Source: Alloalcanivorax venustensis ISO4 (GTDB lineage: Bacteria > Pseudomonadota > Gammaproteobacteria > Pseudomonadales > Alcanivoracaceae). Taken from it: a stretch of 64,000 nucleotides of DNA. The DNA lies in assembly GCF_015356855.1 (NCBI RefSeq), contig NZ_ARXR01000009.1, positions 1 to 64,000 of the forward strand, given 5' to 3'. The notes under the pieces are model-generated. The model searched no databases. It was given only the letters and a program-made list of their open reading frames with translations, and was not told where the DNA came from. Of this stretch, positions 35,608 through 45,167 are shown piece by piece. The position numbers were made by a program, and so were the translations under genes. The first letter of the stretch is position 1. Each line of letters starts with the position of its first letter.

Positions 35608-38600
35608 GCATAACCTCTGAAAAATCTAATATGATTAGACGAAAAATACCTACTATTAAAGTTAATAAGAAGCACTGTTATGATAGCAGCAAAGACTAGG
35701 CCCGCGATCGCAGCAGCAACAGGCCCTCCAATAACACTAAACGCAGCCGCCGTCACAATGGATGTTGACGCATAAGCAAACATCGCGGTTGAAATACGAC
35801 CAATCTTGCTAGAAATACTTAACGAATCATCCCCCAGCGCGCCCAAAGTCTCGACAAAAAGGGATATCACTCCGAGTATAGAAACGTATCTTGCTTGCCT
35901 AGCCAAAGTCCTTAGTCTTTCTGAGAAAACTGGCTGGCCAGTTTTTCCACTCATAGTAATCCCCCCTAAGAAACCCAACAGAGCAGCTATGATTACAGAT
36001 AGGAATCCGCCGTTCTCGCCGCCGGCGATAAGGTAGCCGCCGGCGCCGGTTTCGGGGTCGATGACCATATAGCCGGCGGAGGGGCGCCCGTGGAAGTTGA
36101 TGGTGTCTTCGTGGGCGGTGACTTCCTTGCCGGTGCGGACAGCATTGCGGATGTCGGCCTCCACGGAGCTGCTCAGGTTGAGGGCGGCCATGGCCTGGCT
36201 AAGGTTGCTCTGGGTGATGGTCCAGATTTTCTGGCCTTCCGCCGCCGCCAGCTGCAGGGCCTTTACGGCGCTGATGCCGTGGGCGGGGTTGTCTTCGGTG
36301 CTGTACATTTCTTCCGGGACGAGATGTTCCATGGCGGACATACGGGCGCCGGTGGCGCGGTTGAAGGCCACCCAGCGTTCCCGGTTGTTGTCTTTGTCGA
36401 CGCGGATGCTGCTCATATGGTCCACGTCCATGGTCAGGCCGCTGGCTTTTACGTCGCGGGGCATGCCGAACCAGTATTGCGGTTGCAGGCTGGTTTTGAA
36501 CAGGCCGTAGCTGGGCGCTCTGTAGCCAACGCTGTTGGCTTGCCGTTCGCCGATCTGGTCCTGCATGTCGTTGAGTGCGAAGTAGCCGAGGATGGTGCTG
36601 TAGAGCATGTCACCCACCAGCTGTTGCTTGGTGAGGCCGGTGTAGTCCTCGGCATCCAACTTGGCCCGGGTGTCTTCCAGGCTGGTTTCGAGATCTTCCG
36701 CGGCCTGGGCGCTAATGCCTTGCAGGTCCAGGGCGAGCGCGCGGTATTCACCGGCGATCGGGTTGTTTTCCGAAGTGTCCCAGCCCCGGCCCGGCTGCCA
36801 GTAGCCCATCTCCGAAATTAAGCCGGACCCCATAGTCACTTCCACGTCCGGGTTGGCGACAATGTCTTCGTCGACGGCGAGCTCAGCCTTCAGGTTGATC
36901 AGGTAGCCGGGCAGCGTGTCGGGGAGCTGGCCCGGATCCAGTTCACCCTCTTCATCCGGTTGCGGCAGATACCCTGCCAGGGTGTCTTCGTCTTCCTGCG
37001 TGGCGGGAGAGAAAGACACTGAGAGCTTTCTGCCGGCGAGCGCCACGGTGGGCTCTTCGATGGTGAATAGCTCGGTGCCTTTGTAGCCGTTGGCGTCGGT
37101 GTGCAGTTGGTACTTGAACTTCCAGCGCAGTGAATCCGAGAGTTCCGGCGTGGTCAGTTGGCGAGTGATCCGCTGGTAGGGCAGTGAAGGGGCCAGTTGT
37201 TCGTGAATCACTTCCTTGATGCCTTTGCTCCCCAATACTTCACCTACGGTGGCGTCCGGGGCCTGGCTGTCGATGTAGGCTTCCAGTTCCGCGCGATAGT
37301 CCTCCAGGCTGTCTTCGATGGCACCGCCGGGCACGCCTTGCACCCAGCCTTCTTCTTCGTTGATGGTGCTTTGCTGTTCGATGGTGTCGGCCAGCGCTTG
37401 CGCATCGAACGGCACCTCCTGGTCCAGCGCCATGCCGTCACCGTAGTCGTACTGTTTAAAGCTAGCATCCATTGGGATCCAGCTATCGCCCTGGCGATGG
37501 TCCGCGCCACGGCTCGGGTGGAAGTCCACCCAGGCTTCCACCCAGACGTGCTCCAATCGGAAGCTGTCGACGCGGCCTCCACGGGTCATGGCTGTATTTG
37601 GGATGCCGCCCTGGCCGAGCAGGTTGCCGGCCGCGCCGGGAGCACGGACGCCACCCACCCAGTTCATTACCTGGTCCGCGGGTATTTCCACGGTGCCCAT
37701 GGCGTAGCGCGCCGGTATTTCAGAGGCACGCAGCAGCGCAATCAGAAGGCTGGCGGTGTCGAAAGCGTTACCGCGACGGTTTTCCAAGGTGTATTCGGAG
37801 CCCTGGATGGAGCCGTAGCTGGGAATGAACTCGATGTTATTGCGCACCCACTGATAGATCGCCACGGGCTCGTGATTCAGCTCTTCCGCCAGCGCTTCGA
37901 TGGCCGGCGTGATATCCGCGTCCAGGGTGCTCGCCAGATGCTCCTCGTCGGGGGCCACCGCGCTTTCCAACAGGAGACCGTCCATGGATGCCGATGAACT
38001 GGCGACCTGAGCCCCCATATCGAACAGGGGAAGCCCGCTGCTGCGGCTTAACTCGGAGGCGCTGTTCGCGGGGGCACGGGTCTGGTCCGGATCCGGGGTT
38101 CGCCAGGGGAGTTTGTTCGGGTCGAAGGGGTCACGGGGCTTCTCCATGCGGAACGGCTCCAGGAAACCGACCAGCTCCGCGGTGGCGTCGCTCTGGGCGG
38201 TCAGTGACTCTGAGCCGGTTACCGACTGCAATTGCTTTTTCAAATGCTGATAACGCTGGAGATAGTCCGCTACTGCGCGTTCGTGGCGGTCCCGAATTCG
38301 AGTACTGGCGTTGTTTTTCTCCAGCCGGGCCTCGGTTTCTTTAAAACCGGCCAACGCTTGCTGGTGCATCGCATTCGCTTTTTCCTGCAACCAGACAAGG
38401 CGCTCCGTAGCCAGCGCTTCGTCGCCAAGCCCCAGCGCCCGGGCAGCGCGCGCCATGATTCCGGAGTCCTCGCCGAGTCGCTCGTTGATAGTCTGTTGTT
38501 GCTGACGCGCCTGGTCGCGAATGCCGCGCAATACCTGCTCGAAGGTCTGATGCCGGGCTTCCCAGCGGGCCTGTTCCTGCTGCTCCTTGTGGCGCTCGGC

Positions 38601-38708
38601 CTCAATGGCCAGCGCCCAGGAGGGCCAGATGACGGCGTTAAGCAGCAAAAGGGTGGTTGCCAGGGCCACGGTGCGGCACAACGCACCGGCGCGACGGATC
38701 TGTTCCAT
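35604..38708 (-). CDS. Exported transglutaminase-like protein with AT-rich hydrophobic C-terminal tip
   Basis: A protein of about 1034 residues. The signal peptide starts at MEQIRRAG (38708, with GGGGGAG upstream); an ATG at 38753 overlapping the previous stop would add 15 residues. Residues 35-180 are a Gln/Glu/Arg-rich coiled-coil region. Residues 280-420 form a transglutaminase-like fold: the Cys position is Ala315 (RRGNAFDTASLLIALLRA), while His387 (LEHVWVEAWV) and Asp414 (WIPMDASF) are kept, so catalysis is unlikely. A long middle region follows, ending in DPETGAGGYLIAGGENGG. The last 133 residues (coding bases 35607-36005) are hydrophobic, with about four membrane-spanning stretches, and encoded by AT-rich DNA (19 G/C in 35641-35700). 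This looks like an exchangeable toxin tip. Confidence 0.8.
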   Translation of the reverse strand: MEQIRRAGALCRTVALATTLLLLNAVIWPSWALAIEAERHKEQQEQARWEARHQTFEQVLRGIRDQARQQQQTINERLGEDSGIMARAARALGLGDEALATERLVWLQEKANAMHQQALAGFKETEARLEKNNASTRIRDRHERAVADYLQRYQHLKKQLQSVTGSESLTAQSDATAELVGFLEPFRMEKPRDPFDPNKLPWRTPDPDQTRAPANSASELSRSSGLPLFDMGAQVASSSASMDGLLLESAVAPDEEHLASTLDADITPAIEALAEELNHEPVAIYQWVRNNIEFIPSYGSIQGSEYTLENRRGNAFDTASLLIALLRASEIPARYAMGTVEIPADQVMNWVGGVRAPGAAGNLLGQGGIPNTAMTRGGRVDSFRLEHVWVEAWVDFHPSRGADHRQGDSWIPMDASFKQYDYGDGMALDQEVPFDAQALADTIEQQSTINEEEGWVQGVPGGAIEDSLEDYRAELEAYIDSQAPDATVGEVLGSKGIKEVIHEQLAPSLPYQRITRQLTTPELSDSLRWKFKYQLHTDANGYKGTELFTIEEPTVALAGRKLSVSFSPATQEDEDTLAGYLPQPDEEGELDPGQLPDTLPGYLINLKAELAVDEDIVANPDVEVTMGSGLISEMGYWQPGRGWDTSENNPIAGEYRALALDLQGISAQAAEDLETSLEDTRAKLDAEDYTGLTKQQLVGDMLYSTILGYFALNDMQDQIGERQANSVGYRAPSYGLFKTSLQPQYWFGMPRDVKASGLTMDVDHMSSIRVDKDNNRERWVAFNRATGARMSAMEHLVPEEMYSTEDNPAHGISAVKALQLAAAEGQKIWTITQSNLSQAMAALNLSSSVEADIRNAVRTGKEVTAHEDTINFHGRPSAGYMVIDPETGAGGYLIAGGENGGFLSVIIAALLGFLGGITMSGKTGQPVFSERLRTLARQARYVSILGVISLFVETLGALGDDSLSISSKIGRISTAMFAYASTSIVTAAAFSVIGGPVAAAIAGLVFAAIITVLLINFNSRYFSSNHIRFFRGYA

Positions 38709-38749
38709 GATGGTCTCCCCCAGAGAAGGTCCTTTTCCGAATGTTGGTT

Positions 38750-41700
38750 TCATGGGCGAATCCCCCGAATCGCCCGATCGAGCTCAAGCCGCAACGCACT
38801 GGCATCCGCATGATGGGACGCCGCCAGCGACGAGGTGGCTTTCAGCGCAAAGCGCAACGCTTTTTCCTGTTTGCCTTGGTATAACGCGTGTTTCGCTGAG
38901 CCCAGTTCCAGCAGGGCTTTTTTCAAAGCCAGGTCCCAGGGCCTCTGCCAGTAAGCGGAACCGACCTTTTCATGGACCTGACCGAGGTCAGGGACATCCT
39001 GGTCCAGCTCCAGGTGAAGCTGCCTTGAAGCCTCCACCTGGTTGCCGGCCTGGTCTTCGCCTTCAAACACGGCCTCCACTCGCAGGCTCTGGTCGCTTTC
39101 GTCCGAGGCGATCCAGGCTTGCAGAACGCGAGTCTCCCCAGCCGCCAGGTCAAAGTGCCATTGCCCGTCGTCGCCGGTATCGGGCACCGCGTCCACTAAC
39201 GTCCCGCCGTTGTCCCAGTTCAGGGCGACGGTGACCATCAAGGCAGGTCCGGTATTCTCGACCGTCAGGCGCAGCGGCACCGGTTCACCGGCGGCCGGGT
39301 TCAGAGTGGACGGCGCGGTGTGGTCGAGAGCCTGCTCCATAAGTTCGGCCATCGCCCCTTGTTCTTCACCGCCGGCGTCCGAGACCGTCATTTCCGCGAG
39401 CCAGTCAAAGGCCAGGAACACCGTGCGCCCTTCCCCGTATTCATTGAGCGTGACCGCTGGTGTGCTGGGATCCGGATGCGGCCAACCGTGGTGATGGCCG
39501 CCATGACGCCCTTTGTGTTGCGATGACGGCTTGAAGTAACCGGCCAGATCCGCCCGATGCAGACGGGTCGCCGGCACCTGGCGCTGCAACAACAGCGGCA
39601 ACTCACCGGCCTGGGCCAGAGCGCTGTCCAGCAAGGTGATGGTATGGGCCCGATGCGGCTTATGGCCCGGCCCGTGACCGGCCTTCAGGCCCAGGGCCGT
39701 GGTCAGGAGCAGCGGGTGCGGCCGGTCGCCGGAAGCATGGATCACGCCTTCGCCGCGGTTTGCCGCTTCGCGAAGGTACTTGGCGTCCCAGTGATTCAGC
39801 GGCACACGATCGGCGAGCAGCAGATACTGGTGGTGCTGACCGGCATGAAGCTGCCGCCGGAACGCCTTTGATGAATCCACCAGGGTGTGTGCGCGGCTTG
39901 CCAGGAATGTGTCCAGACGGGCGCGCTGCTCGGCGATCGCGGGTTGCTCCAGCTTATTGTCGCGCTGATCGTTCCTGGCGCGTTCCTCCAGAGAGACGTC
40001 CACCACCTGGAAATCGCCCAGGTTATCGCCGGGCTCCGGCGGTTTGCCGCAATGGAACTTCTGCTTTCCGGTCGTCAGAGTGTTCCGGAACCAAAGGAAG
40101 CGCGGGTAATCCACCATCACCTCAAGGCTGCTCTTACTCTCGAAGCGTTCCGCCAGATCCTCACCGTCGATTCGGATTTCAACGCCGTCGGTGTTCAGAT
40201 CGCTGATCGTCAGGTCGAGGCGGCGCTCGCCGTCGTTATCCATCTCGCCGTCGAAGAAGCGCGGAGTGGCGGTTTCCAGGTCCCGAATCAGGAACGGACT
40301 TTCCAGGGCCTTGGCGTTAACCGTATCCAGCGGCCGAACCGGTTGCTCGAAGTCCGCTTTCAAGGTGATGCCGGTGACGGCTTCACAGGTGGAACGGACC
40401 GGGTCCGCCAGCACCAGCAGTCGTGGTGCATCGGAGGCGTATAAACCGGTCTCGATCGACAGCGGCTTCTCCTTAATCTGGAACAACGCCTGGTCCAGTT
40501 CCCGGACCTCGCCGTCCAGGCTTACGCTCAATGCACAGGCATGCCGGGTCAGGGTTCGTCCCGCGGTACTGAACGAATCCGTGAACGTAAGAGGTTCATC
40601 GCCACTCAGGGTGACCGAGGCGCTTTCAGTGGCCAGGGTTTCGCGGTTGTCCACATCAAGTCGGGTGCGCGTCACCGTCACGGCGCGCGGATCGGCGCCT
40701 TCGGGTAACGAGACACGGTAGCGGCAGGTCTGGCTGTCGCCCTGATACACCCACTCTTGCGCCAGGGTGACTTCGCCGGACACGGCAGCCAACGGGTCCC
40801 TGACCACATCAAACGTCGCCTGATCCCGCGCCAGCGTTTCCCCATCGGCGTTAAGCAGAGTCCCGGCTACGCTGTGGGTGCCGGGTTGCGTGTTATCCAG
40901 CGACACCGCGTCGCTGAACGGCAGCACCTGCGCCACGGCCAGGCTACTTACCGGTCGCTCCTCGTTGAGAAGCACGGCACCATCAGGGCCGCTGACCACA
41001 AGCCGATAGCGGGCATTCTGGATCAGGGTGCTGGCGCTGGTATTTTCGAGCAGACTCTCCAGAGCGGCGGTCTCGTCCAGCCGGTAGGACGCCCGCTCGG
41101 CACCCACGCGCACATCAGCCACCGGCACGGGTGAGTCACCGCCCTCCCGGATCACCAGGTCCGCGCTGTCGGTATCCAGCGTGCGGCCATCGGCCGCGTA
41201 AAGAACAGCCACCGCGCGGTAAGGGCCGGCCACGGTAACGCCGGTGTTCCATTGATCGACCACCCGTTGCGCCTCGCCGGCGGCGAGCTCGGCGACCCCT
41301 TGTTCCGGGAAGCCGATCACGCGGACGCCGTCGCTGTCCTCGATATGCAAGGCCACCTGGTAGCCCGCCGGCAGCGCTCCGCTGTTGGTGACCAAAGCGT
41401 CCAGCTCCAGCTGCTCGCCCGGCGCCAGGGTGTGGCTCGACAACATAAGCGAGACCTCGCCGAGGCGCGCGGACACGGTCTCGGAGGCGGTATTGTTGCC
41501 GGTGTTGCACTCGGAGACCTCTCCGCTGATTTGCGCGCGGACCTGTACCTCGTCATCGGACAACAGGGTCGCGTCGATATCCTCCAACACCACCGTCTGA
41601 CGGGTACCGGATTCCAGGCCGCCGGTATACTCAACGTCACCGATCACCTGCCCTGCCGATGGATCGCCGTTGTAGAACGTCAACGTGACCGTTTCGGAGA

Positions 41701-44700
41701 TATCCGCCGAGCCGGCGTTGCCCAACACGGCACTGAGGCTGACGGTTTGCCCGTTACCGTTGTCGAGGAGGGTCAGCGCACCCACCGTAAGGTCGGCGAT
41801 GCGCGTCTCTCTGGAAATCTTGCCGGCGATGCCTTCCATGTACTCTTCATAGCCATCCACCGTGAGGACGAAACCACGCTCGCCGCCCGCGGGCTGGGGG
41901 AAGACAATAGTGTTCAGCAGATTTTCGTTCGCACCAGACCCCACGCCGATTGCGTTTAGCACACTAATACCAGCCTGGCGGGCACGCTCGGAGGCAGCCA
42001 CCGCACGCGACTGGTTGGATTGCCCGTCCGTGGAGACATCAATCACACGCAATGGGGCCGCCGGGCTCGCGTTGGTAATCAGGTCCGAAGCACGATCGAT
42101 ACAGCTGTGGATGCTGGTCCCGCCGCCGCGCTTGTTGATCGCGCGGATCGCATCGCCCACTTCGGCGACGTTGTCTTCTTCAACAATGACCGGATCCAAT
42201 TCCACGTAGGCGCCGCTGGCGAACTGCGTCACCGACACCCGCACACTGCCATCCCGGGGCACAATATCCGCGTCTTCGATGGCCCGCGCGGTGCCCTCGA
42301 GTTGCAGCTGGAACTCCGAACGGCTAACGCTGCCGGAGGAATCCATGCACAGCCCCAGGTCCAGATAGGGCTTCTGATTGTTCACGCACTCGCCGGCGGT
42401 GCTTTCCAGGTTATTGCTTTCGGAAAGTTCGGTGATCGATTGCTCTGAATCCAGCATCACCGAAATCGGCGCGTCCCTGAACGGCAGATCCCCCTCGATG
42501 GCCAGTTCCAGGTCCAGGGTGGTGTCCACTTCCACCGCTTCAGCGATGGAAAGACTGCCCAGTACGGGCTCGTTATCGACACCCCAGACGCCGTCGCCAT
42601 CCAGATCACTGAACGCGATCACTTCGAACGGTTGGGTAAGATCGCTGTTACCCCGGTTAATCAGCGTGACGCCCAGCGTACCGCCGGCGGCGAAGGTGGC
42701 TTGATTCGAGGTCAGCGCGGCGGTATCCAGGCCCTGTACGGCAAGATCCGGAAGCAGCGCGTCGACGCCGGGATGACGCATGCGGATTTCACCCAGATCA
42801 AGCGTGCCGCCGGTGGTCATCACCAGTGGGAATGCCTTGTCCTGATAGTCATCCAGGGAGAAGCGGATTTCATAATCCGCGAGCAGCAGTCCCGGCACCT
42901 CGAACGCACCGTCCTGGCCGGTGAGCCCTTCGCCGTTCACGGTGGCACTCCCCGGCGGCCCGACCTGCACCAGCACGCCTTGAAGCGGATCACCGGTGCG
43001 CACGTCCACCACACGGCCGGTCACGCTGTTCACCGCTTCGTCCCGAGGCGTGATGGCCACTTCACCCAGATCATTGATGAAGCCGGCCTCCACCGCACCG
43101 GATCCGGTCAGTGGCAGGTAGCCATCCATGCTGACTTCCAAACTCACGTCACCGCTCGGCAGCCCTGCAACCTGGAAGCCACCGTCCTGGTCGGTCAGGC
43201 TTTCTTCCTGATAGCTGTCGCCTTCCACCAGCACCCGGGCGCCTTCGATGCCGCGCCCGGTGATGGCGTCCACCACCGTGCCGGTAAAGCCGCCGGGCTG
43301 TTCGCCGCCGGGGGCGCCTTCCTCGACGAGGCGCGGAGAAAAAGTGATGTCGGCGCCCGGTGAGGCCTGCGCCACGCCGGATGCCGGCGCAAAGCCACCG
43401 GCGCTGACCGTCACTGTCAGTTCGCCGTCGTTCAGTTCGTCCAGCTGGTAGAAGCCGTCGGCGCCAGTGGTGGCACTTTTGCTGTCGTTACCGACCTGAG
43501 CCGTTACCATCGCCCCGGCGACAGGCTCACCGCCCTCTTGCGCGGTCACCGTACCGGACAGGGTCACATCACCGTCCGGCTGCGGATCCAGAGCCGGGGA
43601 AAAAATCAGTGTCTGGCCGGCCACCACCTCGGCCTGGCCCTGGGCCTGCCCGTAACCCGGCGCCGAGGCGGACACCGCAACGCTTCCGGCGGCGACCTCG
43701 TCCAGCAAATAGCGTCCATCCGCGCCGGTAATCACCGACGTGCCACCGGCCAGAGCAATGGTTGCCCCGGACAGCGGCGCGCCACTGCGGCGGTCGGTAA
43801 CCTGCCCGCGTATCAGCCCGGTGGTCACCGGCTCGCCGGTGTCCGGATCGGTGGCACGCACATCCAGTCGGATCTCGCCAAGGTCACGCTTGTCACCGGT
43901 CTCCAACACGGTGTTAAGAATCAGCGTGCGATAGCCGGAACGGGATATTTCTACGCGGTAATGGCCGCGCTGAAGATCGGTAAAACGAAAGGCGCCCGCC
44001 TGGTCGCTGCGCGCGTCGATGTCCTGTGGACCTTGCAAGGCGATCAGCGCATCGGGCAAGGGCTGGCCGCTGTCCGCGTCGACAATCGTGCCGTTCAGCA
44101 CCGTGAGATCGGCCGGCGGTTGTGCCGACAAGGCCAGCGCCCGAAGCGCCAGAGCCGTGATGTAGGTGTCACTCTCAAAGTCGCCGGCGGGGTTCTGCCG
44201 GCTCGTCAGTTCCGCTATCCAGTCACCGTAAGGGGACCGGTCCACCGCTTCGTTCAGTAGCGGAATCAATGCGAGGGCCAGGCTCTCCGTGTGGGTCACG
44301 GCGCCGTTGGCAAGGCGGTTGCTTAAGAACCCACGCGCCTCGGCAAGCGCGCCGGCGATATTGAAGTCACGCCGGAACTCCCACAGCGATTGCATTACCA
44401 GGGCACTGGTCTGGACCTGGGAGCTTTCCCCGTCCAGGCCCCAGCCACCGTCTTCGTTCTGGCTATCAAGCAGAAAACCGATGGCCTGGGCCGCCGGCTC
44501 ACCGGTGATGTTGTACTGCCGCAGCGCGGCGAGAGCGAACGCCGTGCTAAGCGGATCGGGCTGATAGCCCGGGAAGGCACCGAACCCGGAACGCTCGCCC
44601 TTGCGGCGCAGCAGTCGATCACGAAGGTCGCCATCAACACCGTTGACAGCGAGCCCCATGAACAAACGCCGCGCCAGATTTTCCGTGCTGGCGTCCGCTT

Positions 44701-44980
44701 CCGCGGTTTGCAGATAGGCCGGAAGGCCATCGATTAGCGCACCGCCGGACCATTCCGCCGCGCGCCACAGTGCCACCGCCTCCGAGGTGGCCTGAAAACC
44801 GATAGCCAGGCTGGCGTCTCCGGCCATGCCGCCATTGTCGGTGACCTGACTGGCCAGCCAGCTGCGGCCTTCCGCCAGACCAGCGTGCGCCGGTGATGAG
44901 GCTGCTACCGCCATCAGGACGGCAAAAAGAAAAAACACAACACGAAACCGGAAGCCAGGTCCGGCAAAAGGCGTCTCCAT
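38750..44980 (-). CDS. Giant exported modular protein (toroid, carboxypeptidase-regulatory repeats, CARDB, VWA)
   Basis: 2076 residues. A signal peptide (FFLFAVLMAVAASSPAHA) leads into residues 35-285, an alpha-toroid like prenyltransferase/terpene cyclase repeats (LLDSQNEDGGWGLDGESSQ, LTSRQNPAGDFESDTYITALALRALAL). Five carboxypeptidase-regulatory-like beta repeats follow (about 293-735; GTIVDADSGQPLPDALI, GRVVDVRTGDPLQGVLV). Then comes a CARDB-like domain (740-860), a von Willebrand A domain (870-1080) with the metal site DSSGS at 880-884, and further CARDB/Ig-like domains. A His-rich patch lies near 1821-1835. No anchor or sorting signal is visible. It is the first gene of a three-gene operon with the transglutaminase-like and small membrane genes. 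A surface or periplasmic adhesion or scaffold role is inferred. Confidence 0.82.
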   Translation of the reverse strand: METPFAGPGFRFRVVFFLFAVLMAVAASSPAHAGLAEGRSWLASQVTDNGGMAGDASLAIGFQATSEAVALWRAAEWSGGALIDGLPAYLQTAEADASTENLARRLFMGLAVNGVDGDLRDRLLRRKGERSGFGAFPGYQPDPLSTAFALAALRQYNITGEPAAQAIGFLLDSQNEDGGWGLDGESSQVQTSALVMQSLWEFRRDFNIAGALAEARGFLSNRLANGAVTHTESLALALIPLLNEAVDRSPYGDWIAELTSRQNPAGDFESDTYITALALRALALSAQPPADLTVLNGTIVDADSGQPLPDALIALQGPQDIDARSDQAGAFRFTDLQRGHYRVEISRSGYRTLILNTVLETGDKRDLGEIRLDVRATDPDTGEPVTTGLIRGQVTDRRSGAPLSGATIALAGGTSVITGADGRYLLDEVAAGSVAVSASAPGYGQAQGQAEVVAGQTLIFSPALDPQPDGDVTLSGTVTAQEGGEPVAGAMVTAQVGNDSKSATTGADGFYQLDELNDGELTVTVSAGGFAPASGVAQASPGADITFSPRLVEEGAPGGEQPGGFTGTVVDAITGRGIEGARVLVEGDSYQEESLTDQDGGFQVAGLPSGDVSLEVSMDGYLPLTGSGAVEAGFINDLGEVAITPRDEAVNSVTGRVVDVRTGDPLQGVLVQVGPPGSATVNGEGLTGQDGAFEVPGLLLADYEIRFSLDDYQDKAFPLVMTTGGTLDLGEIRMRHPGVDALLPDLAVQGLDTAALTSNQATFAAGGTLGVTLINRGNSDLTQPFEVIAFSDLDGDGVWGVDNEPVLGSLSIAEAVEVDTTLDLELAIEGDLPFRDAPISVMLDSEQSITELSESNNLESTAGECVNNQKPYLDLGLCMDSSGSVSRSEFQLQLEGTARAIEDADIVPRDGSVRVSVTQFASGAYVELDPVIVEEDNVAEVGDAIRAINKRGGGTSIHSCIDRASDLITNASPAAPLRVIDVSTDGQSNQSRAVAASERARQAGISVLNAIGVGSGANENLLNTIVFPQPAGGERGFVLTVDGYEEYMEGIAGKISRETRIADLTVGALTLLDNGNGQTVSLSAVLGNAGSADISETVTLTFYNGDPSAGQVIGDVEYTGGLESGTRQTVVLEDIDATLLSDDEVQVRAQISGEVSECNTGNNTASETVSARLGEVSLMLSSHTLAPGEQLELDALVTNSGALPAGYQVALHIEDSDGVRVIGFPEQGVAELAAGEAQRVVDQWNTGVTVAGPYRAVAVLYAADGRTLDTDSADLVIREGGDSPVPVADVRVGAERASYRLDETAALESLLENTSASTLIQNARYRLVVSGPDGAVLLNEERPVSSLAVAQVLPFSDAVSLDNTQPGTHSVAGTLLNADGETLARDQATFDVVRDPLAAVSGEVTLAQEWVYQGDSQTCRYRVSLPEGADPRAVTVTRTRLDVDNRETLATESASVTLSGDEPLTFTDSFSTAGRTLTRHACALSVSLDGEVRELDQALFQIKEKPLSIETGLYASDAPRLLVLADPVRSTCEAVTGITLKADFEQPVRPLDTVNAKALESPFLIRDLETATPRFFDGEMDNDGERRLDLTISDLNTDGVEIRIDGEDLAERFESKSSLEVMVDYPRFLWFRNTLTTGKQKFHCGKPPEPGDNLGDFQVVDVSLEERARNDQRDNKLEQPAIAEQRARLDTFLASRAHTLVDSSKAFRRQLHAGQHHQYLLLADRVPLNHWDAKYLREAANRGEGVIHASGDRPHPLLLTTALGLKAGHGPGHKPHRAHTITLLDSALAQAGELPLLLQRQVPATRLHRADLAGYFKPSSQHKGRHGGHHHGWPHPDPSTPAVTLNEYGEGRTVFLAFDWLAEMTVSDAGGEEQGAMAELMEQALDHTAPSTLNPAAGEPVPLRLTVENTGPALMVTVALNWDNGGTLVDAVPDTGDDGQWHFDLAAGETRVLQAWIASDESDQSLRVEAVFEGEDQAGNQVEASRQLHLELDQDVPDLGQVHEKVGSAYWQRPWDLALKKALLELGSAKHALYQGKQEKALRFALKATSSLAASHHADASALRLELDRAIRGIRP

Positions 44981-45167
44981 GCCCTACCCCCAAATTGCTA
45001 TTCCTTGCGCTTTTGATCCCCCACGGACCGAGAGCGGCAAACCTAGAGCCGCCAAAACTAGCAAAGCTAACCAACAAGATGCATAAGAGATCGCTTACAC
45101 CGGCTGTAAGAAATCAGCCAGTCGGCAACGAAGTGTGAACTCGGTTCCAGAATGCTCTGGCAGCGGG

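Noticed and set aside
35100-36010. AT-rich segment as an insertion sequence or prophage remnant
   Set aside because: No transposase or integrase, no terminal inverted repeats or target duplications are visible; the reading frame continues from the carrier straight through it, which fits tip exchange better.
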